Made by a program: the position numbers and the translations under genes | Part shown: positions 18,081-26,391 of the stretch, piece after piece | Layout: each line of letters begins with the position of its first letter | Position numbering within the stretch: position 1 is the first letter of the stretch | Source of the DNA: Micromonospora noduli | GTDB taxonomy: Bacteria; Actinomycetota; Actinomycetes; Mycobacteriales; Micromonosporaceae | Length of the DNA stretch: 64,000 nt | Reading direction: 5' to 3' | Assembly (NCBI RefSeq): GCF_003264365.1 | Contig: NZ_PYAK01000025.1 | Coordinates: 27,971 to 91,970, forward strand | The notes under the pieces: model-generated | The model's database searches: none | Told to the model about the DNA's origin: nothing | Seen by the model: only the letters and a program-made list of their open reading frames with translations

Positions 18081-18484
18081 TCGGCGGTGGCGGACCCGCT
18101 GGCGTCGGCCTCGACCAGGTCGCGATCGACGAACGGGATGGTGGGGCAGTCCTTCCAGAGGCGGTCGAGCCCGTAGAACTCGCGCTCCTCGGTGTGCTGG
18201 ACGTGCACCACGATGTCGACGTAGTCGAGCAGCACCCAGCGGCCACCACGCTCGCCCTCGCGCCGCACCGGCTTCGCCTTCTCCGGCAGCTCCAGCAGGC
18301 TCTCCTCGATGGCGTCGACGATGGCCAGCACCTGGCGCTCGTTGGGGGCAGCGGCGAGCACGAACGCGTCGGTGATGGCGAGCTGGTCGCCGACGTCGAT
18401 GATCGTGATGTCCTGCGCCTTCTTGTCGGCGGCGGCCTGGGCGGCCGCGATAGCCAGCTCGTGAGCGCGTTCGGAAATCGTCAC
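18077..18484 (-). CDS. rsfS: Ribosome silencing factor RsfS
   Basis: A 135-residue RsfS/Iojap protein. The conserved core reads KKAQDITIIDVGDQLAITDAFVLA, then NERQVLAIVDAIEE and the C-terminal WVLLDYVDIVVHVQHTEEREFYGLDRLW. RsfS binds L14 on the 50S subunit and blocks subunit joining during starvation. The GTG at 18484 has AAAGGAGAAC in front. It follows nadD by 110 bases, the classic nadD-rsfS order, and overlaps the downstream phosphatase gene. Confidence 0.96.
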   Translation of the reverse strand: MTISERAHELAIAAAQAAADKKAQDITIIDVGDQLAITDAFVLAAAPNERQVLAIVDAIEESLLELPEKAKPVRREGERGGRWVLLDYVDIVVHVQHTEEREFYGLDRLWKDCPTIPFVDRDLVEADASGSATAE

Positions 18485-18594
18485 CGTTCTCCTTTGATCA
18501 AGCGTGCGATCCTCCAAGCGTCTCATACCCGGCGGCACCCCGATCGTCCAGTTCTGGTCGGTTAGTGCCACGAACCTGGGCATAACGGGTGCGC

Positions 18595-19191
18595 TCAGTG
18601 CTGATAGAGGCTCCGCTTGGCGATGTACTGCACCACACCGTCGGGCACCAGATACCAGACCGGCTCGCCTCTGGCGACCCGAGCACGACAATCGGTCGAC
18701 GAGATGGACATCGCGGGCACCTGGATCAGGCTGACAGTATCCGCCGGAAGGTGCTTGTCGCTCAGCGGGAAACCGGGTCGGGTCACGCCGATGAAATGGG
18801 CCAGCTCGAAGATCTCGTCCAGGTCCTTCCAGGACAGAATGCGTTGCAGGGCGTCCGCGCCGGTGATGAAGAACAACTGCACCTTCGGGCCGTACTCGGC
18901 GTGCAGGTCGCGCAGGGTGTCGACGGTGTAGGTCGGCCCGCTGCGGTCGATGTCGACCCGGCTGACCTGGAAGCGAGGGTTGGAGGCGGTGGCGATCACG
19001 GTCATCAGGTACCGGTCCTCGGCCGGGCTGACCGGCTCGTCGGCCTTCTGCCAGGGCTGCCCGGTGGGCACGAAGACCACCTCGTCCAGGCCGAACCGGT
19101 CCGCTACCTCGCTGGCCGCGACGAGGTGCCCGTGGTGGATCGGGTCGAAGGTGCCACCCATGATCCCGATCCGCCGGATATCTTCCTCCAC
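18595..19191 (-). CDS. nadD: Nicotinate-nucleotide adenylyltransferase
   Basis: A 198-residue NadD. GGTFDPIHHGH at 12-22 is the nucleotidyltransferase (T/H)xGH motif, FFITGADAL binds the mononucleotide side and SISSTDCRARVARG is the C-terminal ISSTxxR motif. It joins ATP with nicotinate mononucleotide to make deamido-NAD. The GTG start at 19191 lacks a ribosome binding site but has TACGAT 6 nt upstream, so the message is likely leaderless. It heads the nadD-rsfS-phosphatase cluster. Confidence 0.97.
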   Translation of the reverse strand: MEEDIRRIGIMGGTFDPIHHGHLVAASEVADRFGLDEVVFVPTGQPWQKADEPVSPAEDRYLMTVIATASNPRFQVSRVDIDRSGPTYTVDTLRDLHAEYGPKVQLFFITGADALQRILSWKDLDEIFELAHFIGVTRPGFPLSDKHLPADTVSLIQVPAMSISSTDCRARVARGEPVWYLVPDGVVQYIAKRSLYQH

Positions 19192-19197
19192 CCAATG

Positions 19198-19203
19198 ATC
19201 GTA
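19198..19203 (-). promoter_or_regulatory. -10 box for a probably leaderless nadD transcript
   Basis: TACGAT on the minus strand, 6 nt before the GTG at 19191, no Shine-Dalgarno sequence between. Confidence 0.48.
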
Positions 19204-19361
19204 GGCCGGGCGTCATGGCCGACCGTTCCGGCCCGGCGCAATGATCAACTCAACTGCCGGGCCATGCGCCGCCCGCAGAGCGCCGCACGTAGGGGTCGCA
19301 GCATTCCGCCCGTCGGCGTATATTCGTTGACGAGTAACCGTCGACGAGCGAGGGGGTCATC

Positions 19362-20105
19362 GTGCCGAAGCGGCGCAAGGTCGGCAATCTGCTGGCGCTG
19401 GCCGTGCTGTCCGCGCTGGTCCAACGGCCGATGCACCCGTACGAGATCGCCACCGCACTACGTGCCTGGGGCAAGGACCAGGACATGGAGTTCAAGTGGG
19501 GGTCCTTCTACACGGTGATCGGCAACCTGGACAAACACCACCTGATCGAGGCGGTGGAGAGCGTGCGCGAGGGCCGACGCCCGGAACGCACCGTCTACCG
19601 GATCACCGACGCGGGGCGGGCGGAGCTGGTCGACTGGGCCCGCGAGCTGGTCTCCACCCCGATGGCGGAGCATCCCCGTTTCCGGGCCGGGTTGTCCGTG
19701 CTCGCCGCGCTGCACCCGGACGAGGCCACCGCCCTGCTGCGGCAACGGCTCGATCTGCTGGAGGCCGCGATCCGCCAGGACCGCGAAGCGCTCGACGCGC
19801 ACCTGCGGGAGATCCCGCGACTGTTCCTGGTCGAGTCGGAGTACGACCTCGCCATGCGCGACGCGGAGGCGGCCTGGCTGCGGGCGCTGCTCGCCGAGCT
19901 GACCTCGGGCAGCTACCCGGGGTTGGACACCTGGCGGACCTTCCACGAGACCGGCGAGATGCCGGCCGAGCTGACCGAGTTGGCCGAGAAAAGCAGCACC
20001 CCGAAGGCCAACCCCGACACCCCAACCACCCACACCCCGGAGGCAAGCCCCGACAGCTCCGAACGCCCCGCCAGCGGCAGCCGGAGAGCCGACGCCACCG
20101 GCTGA
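19362..20105 (+). CDS. PadR family transcriptional regulator
   Basis: A 247-residue PadR-type regulator. The N-terminal winged helix (about 5-90) contains LLALAVLSALVQRPMHPYEIATAL, KWGSFYTVIGNLDKHHLIE and the wing GRRPERTVYRITDAGRAEL; a longer C-terminal helical domain gives the PadR_C dimerisation part, ending in a Pro/Thr/Ser-rich tail of about 50 residues that is probably disordered. GTG start at 19362 after GAGGGGG; TATATT at 19319-19324 is a fair -10. It lies directly upstream of a flavin monooxygenase whose promoter carries a 30-bp direct repeat, so it may regulate that gene. Confidence 0.92.
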   Translation: MPKRRKVGNLLALAVLSALVQRPMHPYEIATALRAWGKDQDMEFKWGSFYTVIGNLDKHHLIEAVESVREGRRPERTVYRITDAGRAELVDWARELVSTPMAEHPRFRAGLSVLAALHPDEATALLRQRLDLLEAAIRQDREALDAHLREIPRLFLVESEYDLAMRDAEAAWLRALLAELTSGSYPGLDTWRTFHETGEMPAELTELAEKSSTPKANPDTPTTHTPEASPDSSERPASGSRRADATG

Positions 20106-20110
20106 AGAGC

Positions 20111-20146
20111 GGCCCCGGCGAGGTGCGCCAACACCTCACCGGGGCC
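20111..20146 (+). terminator. Terminator of the PadR gene
   Basis: A 15-bp stem with one mismatch (20111-20125 with 20132-20146), 6-nt loop, starting 5 nt after the PadR stop codon. Confidence 0.7.
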
Positions 20147-20220
20147 CTGACCCCGAACCGACACCTGGGAAGGCACCCGGCCCGAAGCGGCAACCACGAG
20201 GATAACCGGGCTCCCTCCCA

Positions 20221-20280
20221 GGTCCGCGCCCACGCGCACCGACCACACCAGGTCCGCGCGCCCGCGCACCGACCACACCC
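20221..20280. repeat. 30-bp direct repeat in the monooxygenase promoter region
   Basis: Two abutting 30-bp copies (20221-20250, 20251-20280) match at 27 of 30 positions. They end 11 bases before the monooxygenase ATG, where AGGGAGAG gives the ribosome binding site. A regulator, possibly PadR, could bind here, or the repeat may be a simple duplication. Confidence 0.7.
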
Positions 20281-20291
20281 AGGGAGAGAGC

Positions 20292-21497
20292 ATGACCACG
20301 GTACGAACCGCGATCGTCATCGGCGGTGGCATCGCCGGGCCGGTGACAGCGCTCGCGCTGCGCCGCGCCGGCATCACCGCAACCGTCTACGAGGCGTACC
20401 CGACCACGGCCAGCGGCATCGGCGGCACCCTCGCCCTCGCGCCCAACGGCGTGGCGGCTCTGCGTACGGTCGGCGCGCACGAGGCGGTGACGGCGATCGC
20501 CACACCGATCGACCGCAGCGCTCTGGCCGTCGGCCGCCGCCGCATCGACATGCCCACGCTGACCGGGGTGCCACCGCTGCACGTGGTGCACCGGGCCGAG
20601 CTGTACCAGGTGCTGCACGACCAGGCATTCGCCGAGGGCGTGCCGTTCGCGTACGGCAAGCGGCTGGTCGATGCCGAGCAGACCGGCGACGGCGTGACCG
20701 CACGTTTCGAGGACGGCAGCACGGCGACCGCGGACATCCTGGTCGGCGCGGACGGGATCCGCTCCACGGTCCGGGGCCTCATCGACCCGGCCGCGCCCGG
20801 TCCCCGGTTCACCGGGCTGCTCGGCGTCGAGGCGGTCGCCCGCCACGAGGTCGACGCCGAGCCGGGCACGATGACGTTCGCGTTCGGTCGGCGCGGCTAC
20901 TACCTGTACTGGCCGGAGCCCGGCGGCGGCACCCGCTGGGGGGCCAACCTGCCGCAGCAGCGGCCGATGAGCCTCGTCGAGGCCCGGGCTGTGCCGGCGG
21001 AGCAGTGGTTGGACACGCTGCGCGCCACCTACGGCGACGACGACCCGGGCCGGGAGCTGGTAGCGACCAGCAACGCCGACGATCTCCAGGTGGTCGGGTC
21101 ATTGCAGATCATGCCGCCCGTGCCGCACTGGTATCGGGGCCGGATGGTGCTGGTCGGCGACGCGGCGCACGCACCGTCGAACAGTTCGGGGCAGGGTGCG
21201 TCGTTGGCCATCGAGAGCGCTGTGCAACTCGCCCGCTGCCTGCGCGACCTGCCGGACGTCGAGGCGGCGTTCGCCGCGTACGTGCGGCTGCGTCGTACCC
21301 GGGTGGAGAAGGTCGCGGCCCGCGCGGCCCGGATCAACCACGCGAAGGCCCCCGGTGCGGTCGCGCGGACGCTGATGCCGTTGCTGATGCCGCTGATGGT
21401 GCGCACGGTGCTGGACCCGGAGAAGACCGTCGCCGACGAGCAGCGCTACGTCATCGACTGGGACGCGCCGGTCACGGCGGAGCCCGCCCTGCGCTGA
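20292..21497 (+). CDS. FAD-dependent monooxygenase (PHBH/UbiH type)
   Basis: A 401-residue flavoprotein monooxygenase. GGGIAG at 11-16 binds ADP of FAD, VGADGIRSTVR is the family DG motif, and the GD motif near 287 reads LVGDAAHAPSNSSGQGASLAIESA. Such enzymes hydroxylate aromatic or polyketide substrates using NAD(P)H and oxygen; some inactivate antibiotics, but no substrate can be assigned. Its start is unambiguous (AGGGAGAGAGC before ATG). It follows the PadR gene in the same orientation beyond a terminator, suggesting it is the PadR target. Confidence 0.92.
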   Translation: MTTVRTAIVIGGGIAGPVTALALRRAGITATVYEAYPTTASGIGGTLALAPNGVAALRTVGAHEAVTAIATPIDRSALAVGRRRIDMPTLTGVPPLHVVHRAELYQVLHDQAFAEGVPFAYGKRLVDAEQTGDGVTARFEDGSTATADILVGADGIRSTVRGLIDPAAPGPRFTGLLGVEAVARHEVDAEPGTMTFAFGRRGYYLYWPEPGGGTRWGANLPQQRPMSLVEARAVPAEQWLDTLRATYGDDDPGRELVATSNADDLQVVGSLQIMPPVPHWYRGRMVLVGDAAHAPSNSSGQGASLAIESAVQLARCLRDLPDVEAAFAAYVRLRRTRVEKVAARAARINHAKAPGAVARTLMPLLMPLMVRTVLDPEKTVADEQRYVIDWDAPVTAEPALR

Positions 21498-21503
21498 GCT
21501 GTG

Positions 21504-21535
21504 GCTGCGGGGTGGCCGGCCAGCCACCCCGCAGC
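21504..21535 (+). terminator. Terminator of the FAD monooxygenase gene
   Basis: A perfect 13-bp GC-rich stem (21504-21516 with 21523-21535) beginning 6 nt after the stop codon. pepN converges from the other side, so it may act both ways. Confidence 0.75.
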
Positions 21536-21540
21536 GGCCC

Positions 21541-21582
21541 GCCCGCGCCGGGTCAGCCCGCGCCGGGTCAGCCCGCGCCGGC
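21541..21582. repeat. 15-bp tandem repeat (GCCCGCGCCGGGTCA), 2.8 copies
   Basis: Two exact copies and a partial one in the convergent intergenic region between the monooxygenase and pepN. No function evident. Confidence 0.7.
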
Positions 21583-21615
21583 CACCCCACGGCGTCAGCC
21601 CGCGCTGCTCAGCGG

Positions 21616-24132
21616 TCAGGCCGAGGCGGCGGCCACCGCCGTCCGGGCGACCAGCGCGCGACGCAGGTCGTCGTCGGCGTCGGTCACCGCCCGGCGCAGG
21701 CCGGGGGTCAGGTCGTCGCGGGACAGCAGGGCTGCGGCCGCCTCCCGGGTGGGCTGCGCCACGGCGTAGCGGGGGAACGCCAGGGCGGCAACCCGGTCGG
21801 CCGTCCAGGGGGTACGGCGGTGCGCGGCGGCCGGCATCTCCGCGAAGTACCGATCGACGTACGCGGCGGTCAGGTCGGCCTGTTCGGGTTGCCAGAACCC
21901 CTCGGTGATCGCCTCCAGCAGCCGACCGGACAGCTCGGTGTCCCCCACGATGATCTCCCAGGTCGCCTGCTTCGTCACCGGGTCGGGCAGGGCCGCCCGG
22001 CAGTGGGCCGCTCGTTCCGCGCCAGTGGAGCTGTTGTCGGCGGCGGCCTCGATAGCGATCTCCGCCTCGCCGGCGGCGCCCAGCACCACCAGGCGACGCA
22101 GCACCGCCCAGCGCAGCTCCGCGTCGACCTTCAGACCGGCCGGCACGTCCCGGCCGGCGAGCCAACCGACGAGCAGATCGGCGTCGGTGGTCGCGGCGAT
22201 CCAGCCGCGTGCGGCGGCGAGCTGCAGCGACTCACCGGCCGGCGCGCCGTCGAGCAGCCGCTGGCACGTCCCCGCGACCCTGGCCAGCGCCGTGGAGCGG
22301 GCCAGCGGGTCGAGGTAACGGTCGACCAGGGACCGGCTGAGCGTCAGCACGTCCTCCGCGATGATCACCTCGGTCTCGGTGGGAAGCGCGGCGGCCATCA
22401 GGTCGATCAGGCCGTTGACCGGCCGTTCGCCGTCGGTCACCGCGTCCAGTGCCTCGCGCCAGAGCACAGCTCGTGCCAGCGGGTCGGCCAGACCGGGCAG
22501 CACCTGCGGGACGGCGTCCGCCGACGCCGGGTCGAGGCGTACCTTCGCGAAGGTGAGGTCGCCGTCGTTGAGCAGCAACAACCGGGCCGCCGGCTCGCCG
22601 GTCAACGCACCGAGCAGGGTGCGGCCTCCGTCGGCGTTCGGGTCGATGTCTACCTCGTCGCGTCGCCCGGTGCCGTCCAACGAGTAGCGGCCCACGCCGA
22701 TCCGGTGTGGGCGCAGCACCGGGTACGACTCGGGCGCGGTCTGCACCACTGCCACCTCGGTGTAGCGGCCCTCGGCGTCGACGGCGACCTCGGCACGCAG
22801 CGTGTTGACCTGCGGGCGGCGCAACCACAGCTCGGCCCAGTCGGACAGGTCCCGCCCGCTGCTGGCGGAGAGGCTGGCCAGCAGATCGGCAAGGGTGGCG
22901 TTGCCGAAGCGGTGTCCGGCGAAGTGCGCGTTCAGGCCGGCGAGGAATGCCTCGTCGCCGAGCCACGCGACCAGCTGCCGCAGCACGCTGGCGCCCTTGG
23001 CGTACGAGATGCCGTCGAAGTTGAGCAGGCCCGCCTCGGCGTCGACGACCTCCTGTGGAGCGATCGGGTGGGTGGAGGGCCGCTGGTCGGCGGCGTAACC
23101 CCAGGCCTTGCGCCGCATGGCAAAGGTGGTCCAGGCCTGATCGAAGCGGGTCGCCTCGGCGGTGACCCGGGTGCCGAGGTACTCGGCGAAGGACTCGTTC
23201 AACCACAGGTCGTCCCACCAGCGCATGGTGACCAGGTCACCGAACCACATGTGGGCCATCTCGTGGGCGATGGTGCCGGCCCGCTGCTCGCGCTGGGTGT
23301 CGGTGACCGCCGAACGGAACACGTAGTCGTCGCGGAAGGTGACCAGGCCCGGGTTCTCCATCGCGCCGGCGTTGAACTCGGGCACGAACGCCTGGTCGTA
23401 CTTGCCGAACGGGTAGCGTTCGGTGAAGAGCTGGTGGAACCGGTCCAGGCACTGCCGGGTGATGGTGAAGATTTCCTCGGCGTCGGCGTCCAGGTGCTCG
23501 GCGAGCGACCGACGGCAGTAGATGCCCAGCGGTACGCCGTCGTGCTCGGCCCGCCGGACGTGGTACGGCCCGGCGATCAGCGAGAAGAAGTACGTGGCCA
23601 GGGGCTCGCTCGGGGCGAACTCCCAGCGCCCGGGTGCCGGGTTGGCGGCCAGCTCGGCGTTGCCTGCGACGATCCACTGCGGCGGCGCGGTGACCGAGAG
23701 CGTGAACGGGGCCTTGAGGTCGGGCTGGTCGAAGGCGGCGAAGATGCGCGGCGCGTTGTCGAGGAAGGACTGGGCGTAGAGGTAGGTCTCGCCGTCGGCC
23801 GGGTCGACGAAGCGGTGCATCCCCTCCCCCGTCCTGGAGTACGCCATCTCGGCCTCGACGACGAGCGTGTTCTCCTCGGCCAGGTCGTCGAGCGGCAGCC
23901 GGTTGTCGGTGAGCAGGCCGGGGTCCAGGTCGCTGTCGTTGAGGCGTACACCGCGCAGTTTGGCGGGCTTGACCTCGACGAAGGTCGCGGCGCCGGCGGT
24001 GGCTCGGAACCGGATCTGGACGCGGGAGCGGAACAGGTCGCCGTCACCGGTCAGGTCCAGGTCCACCTGATAGGACTCGACGGTAATCGCCGCGCCACGC
24101 GCGGTCGCCTCTACACGGGTCAGGCTCGGCAT
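21616..24132 (-). CDS. pepN: Aminopeptidase N (M1 zinc metallopeptidase)
   Basis: An 838-residue M1 aminopeptidase of the actinobacterial type. The substrate motif GAMEN is at 256-260; zinc ligands are H290, H294 (HEMAH) and E313 (NESFAEY), with the catalytic glutamate between the histidines. The C-terminal part is the ERAP1-like helical domain. It removes N-terminal amino acids from peptides in the cytosol. ATG at 24132 (MPSLTRVEA) is the start, with AGGATAAG upstream; a longer frame would run into the divergent DUF397 gene's promoter. Confidence 0.96.
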   Translation of the reverse strand: MPSLTRVEATARGAAITVESYQVDLDLTGDGDLFRSRVQIRFRATAGAATFVEVKPAKLRGVRLNDSDLDPGLLTDNRLPLDDLAEENTLVVEAEMAYSRTGEGMHRFVDPADGETYLYAQSFLDNAPRIFAAFDQPDLKAPFTLSVTAPPQWIVAGNAELAANPAPGRWEFAPSEPLATYFFSLIAGPYHVRRAEHDGVPLGIYCRRSLAEHLDADAEEIFTITRQCLDRFHQLFTERYPFGKYDQAFVPEFNAGAMENPGLVTFRDDYVFRSAVTDTQREQRAGTIAHEMAHMWFGDLVTMRWWDDLWLNESFAEYLGTRVTAEATRFDQAWTTFAMRRKAWGYAADQRPSTHPIAPQEVVDAEAGLLNFDGISYAKGASVLRQLVAWLGDEAFLAGLNAHFAGHRFGNATLADLLASLSASSGRDLSDWAELWLRRPQVNTLRAEVAVDAEGRYTEVAVVQTAPESYPVLRPHRIGVGRYSLDGTGRRDEVDIDPNADGGRTLLGALTGEPAARLLLLNDGDLTFAKVRLDPASADAVPQVLPGLADPLARAVLWREALDAVTDGERPVNGLIDLMAAALPTETEVIIAEDVLTLSRSLVDRYLDPLARSTALARVAGTCQRLLDGAPAGESLQLAAARGWIAATTDADLLVGWLAGRDVPAGLKVDAELRWAVLRRLVVLGAAGEAEIAIEAAADNSSTGAERAAHCRAALPDPVTKQATWEIIVGDTELSGRLLEAITEGFWQPEQADLTAAYVDRYFAEMPAAAHRRTPWTADRVAALAFPRYAVAQPTREAAAALLSRDDLTPGLRRAVTDADDDLRRALVARTAVAAASA

Positions 24133-24201
24133 CCGCTTATCCTGCCCGATGGGGATCGGCACCCGGTCACCACACGACCCTCGGCACTGGAGGAAAGAAC
24201 C

Positions 24202-24420
24202 ATGGCGCAGCACCCCAAGGGCGACTTCGACCTCTCTCGGGCGGTCTGGCAGCGGGCCGAGGGGGACACCTCCGACAGCGCCGTCGAGGTCGCCTTCGTC
24301 GACGATCTGATCGGGATGCGCAACTCGGCCGAGCCGGACGGGCCCGTGCTGGTCTTCACCCAGGCCGAGTGGGACGCCTTCGTGGCCGGCGCGCAGGACG
24401 GCGAGTTCGACCTGGACTGA
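24202..24420 (+). CDS. DUF397 domain-containing protein
   Basis: A 72-residue acidic protein beginning MAQHPKGDFDLSRAVWQRA and including VEVAFVDDLIGMRNS and VFTQAEWDAFVAGAQDGEFDL, the standard DUF397 pattern. These small actinobacterial proteins are usually partnered with an XRE-family regulator (the WhiJ/BldB-related system) and may act as its antagonist. Here no XRE gene is adjacent, so it is an orphan. ATG at 24202 follows GGAGGAAAG. Confidence 0.9.
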   Translation: MAQHPKGDFDLSRAVWQRAEGDTSDSAVEVAFVDDLIGMRNSAEPDGPVLVFTQAEWDAFVAGAQDGEFDLD

Positions 24421-24540
24421 CAGTGCCCGACGACCCGTCGGTGGTGGATCGCCGTGCCGGTGCCCGTGGTCGGGACACCGGCACGGCCACGCTGGCGGGT
24501 CGGCCGGCGCACCCCCGGATCGGCCACCCGGGGCTGGTGG

Positions 24541-24948
24541 TCAACCACGGCCGGGGCCGTCGCCGTCGCCGTCGCCCCAGCCGAGGCCACCTGGGCCCGG
24601 GGCGTGGTGGAAGCCCGGATGGTCGGCCACGTCGACGCAGCGTTCGCCGTCCGGGCCGACCGCGCCGCAGAACAGCCGCTCGGCCCGCTGCCAGGCATCC
24701 GCCGGTGACACTGCCGCCGCACCGAGTGCCACCTCCGAGCGGAGCAGGCTCAGCGCCTCCGCGTACGCCACGGCCAGCTCGCGGGCCTCGGCCGGGCCGG
24801 GCGCGGTGAAGCCCAGGTGCACTGTGAAGAACCGGTGCGGACGGGTGGGCCGCCGCGGCGGCCCGATCAGTGACCGTCCGTCGCGGCCTCCGCCGAGTGC
24901 CCCGGCCGCTCGCCGCTGCCGCCAGTGCGGTGATGTGTTGTCGCGCAT
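24541..24948 (-). CDS. Conserved hypothetical protein
   Basis: A 135-residue protein I do not recognise. After a basic N-terminal segment (WRQRRAAGALGGGRDG) it reads RPHRFFTVHLGFTAPGPAEARELAVAYAEALSLL, then a helical part with WQRAERLFCGAVGPDGERCVDVADHPGFHH and a Gly/Asp-rich tail. Two cysteines and three histidines near the C-terminus could bind metal but no known motif is met. The ATG at 24948 is supported by GGGAGGGCGG just before it. It diverges from the P450 gene. Codon use matches the surroundings. Confidence 0.68.
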   Translation of the reverse strand: MRDNTSPHWRQRRAAGALGGGRDGRSLIGPPRRPTRPHRFFTVHLGFTAPGPAEARELAVAYAEALSLLRSEVALGAAAVSPADAWQRAERLFCGAVGPDGERCVDVADHPGFHHAPGPGGLGWGDGDGDGPGRG

Positions 24949-25095
24949 TCCGCCCTCCCCGTGCTCGTCCCCACCAGCAGCAAACCAGGTTCCGCCGCCC
25001 CTGGGAGGGGCCAGCCGGGCGGGGTTCAGCGGCGTGGACGGGGGTAAGCGCACCGGCAAACGGCGACCAGCCGCACCTGCGCGTGAGGAGACCCG

Positions 25096-26343
25096 ATGGC
25101 GACCATGCCGGCCGACCGCAGCCCGGACAGCACCCTCGCGCTGCTCCGCGCCGGTTACCGGTTCATCGGCGAGCGCTGCGAGCGGTACGGCAGCGACGTC
25201 TTCAAGACCCGGATCCTGCTCGCCCCGACCATCTGCCTGCGCGGCCGGCCGGCGGCGGAGCTGTTCTACGACAATGACCGCTTCCAACGCGCCACAGCGA
25301 TGCCGCTGCGGGTGCAGCGAACCCTGACCGGGCGGGGCGGGGTGCAGGGGCTGGACGGGCCGGAGCACTCCGACCGCAAGGCCATGTTCATGTCGATCAT
25401 GACACCGGCGGCGATCCAGCGGCTCGGCCAGCTCTTCGACGACGAGTGGCGGGCCCGGGTCGCCGCCTGGGAGGGCGCCGGACCGGTGTCGCTCTACGAC
25501 GAGCTGGGCCGAATGCTGACCCGGGTGGTCTGTGCCTGGGCCGGGGTGCCGCTGCCCGCGTCACAGGTCGAGCGCCGCGCCGTCGAGCTGCACGCCATGA
25601 TCGAGGCTCCGGCCGTGCTGGGACCCCGGCACTGGAGGGGACGGCTGGCCCGGTACCGCGCCGAGCACTGGCTCGCCGACCTCATCGAACGGACCCGGGT
25701 CGGTTTCGCCCCGGCGCCGGCCGGCACCGCCCTCGCCGTGATCGCCGAACACCGGGACGTGCGCGGCAACCTCCTCCCCCGGCGGATCGCGGCAGTGGAG
25801 CTGCTCAACGTGCTGCGCCCGGTGGTCGCCGTCGACCAGTACATGACCTTCGCCGCGCTCGCCCTGCACGACCATCCGGCCTGGCGGGAACGCGTCCGCG
25901 ACGACGACGAGGCCACCGAGCAGTTCGTCCAGGAAGTACGCCGCTACTACCCGTTCTTTCCGATCGCGGCGGCCCGGGTCCGGCGGTCCTTCGACTGGCA
26001 GGGCCACCACTTTCCGCGCGGCCGGCGGGTGCTGCTCGACCTCTACGGCACCAACCACCACCCGACGCTCTGGCCGCAACCGGAGCTGTTTCGCCCGGAG
26101 CGGTTCGCCGGCCGCCGGGTGGACCCGTTCGAACTGATCCCACAGGGGGGCGGCGACCACTGGGCCGGGCACCGCTGCGCCGGCGAGTGGATCACCATCG
26201 ACCTGATGAAGCGGGCAGTCACCAACCTCGTCACCACCATGCGCTACGACGTCCCCGTTCAGAACCTGGCCCTGGATCTGCACCGGATGCCCGCGCTGCC
26301 GCCCCTCGGGCTGACAATCATCAACGTCCGCCGCGCCGGCTGA
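25096..26343 (+). CDS. CYP152-type cytochrome P450 (fatty acid peroxygenase)
   Basis: A 415-residue P450 with the features of CYP152 peroxygenases (P450 BSbeta, SPalpha, OleT), which use hydrogen peroxide to hydroxylate or decarboxylate fatty acids. The I-helix has R241-P242 in place of the usual acid-alcohol pair; that arginine binds the substrate carboxylate. The proximal loop is FELIPQGGGDHWAGHRCAGEW with C361 as heme ligand, and E280/R283 form the ExxR pair in VQEVRRYYPFFP. At the distal position (VQGLDG) residue 84 is Gln, as in the hydroxylase BSbeta, not His as in the decarboxylase OleT, so hydroxylation is the better guess. Start ATG at 25096 after GAGGAG. No redox partner is adjacent, as expected. 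Confidence 0.93.
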   Translation: MATMPADRSPDSTLALLRAGYRFIGERCERYGSDVFKTRILLAPTICLRGRPAAELFYDNDRFQRATAMPLRVQRTLTGRGGVQGLDGPEHSDRKAMFMSIMTPAAIQRLGQLFDDEWRARVAAWEGAGPVSLYDELGRMLTRVVCAWAGVPLPASQVERRAVELHAMIEAPAVLGPRHWRGRLARYRAEHWLADLIERTRVGFAPAPAGTALAVIAEHRDVRGNLLPRRIAAVELLNVLRPVVAVDQYMTFAALALHDHPAWRERVRDDDEATEQFVQEVRRYYPFFPIAAARVRRSFDWQGHHFPRGRRVLLDLYGTNHHPTLWPQPELFRPERFAGRRVDPFELIPQGGGDHWAGHRCAGEWITIDLMKRAVTNLVTTMRYDVPVQNLALDLHRMPALPPLGLTIINVRRAG

Positions 26344-26391
26344 CCCGCCCCGCCCGATCGCAGCGACCGGCGAGGCGGGTACGCCCAGCCG

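Noticed and set aside
20292..21497. Rifampicin or tetracycline-inactivating monooxygenase
   Set aside because: The sequence supports only the general PHBH-type flavoprotein family.
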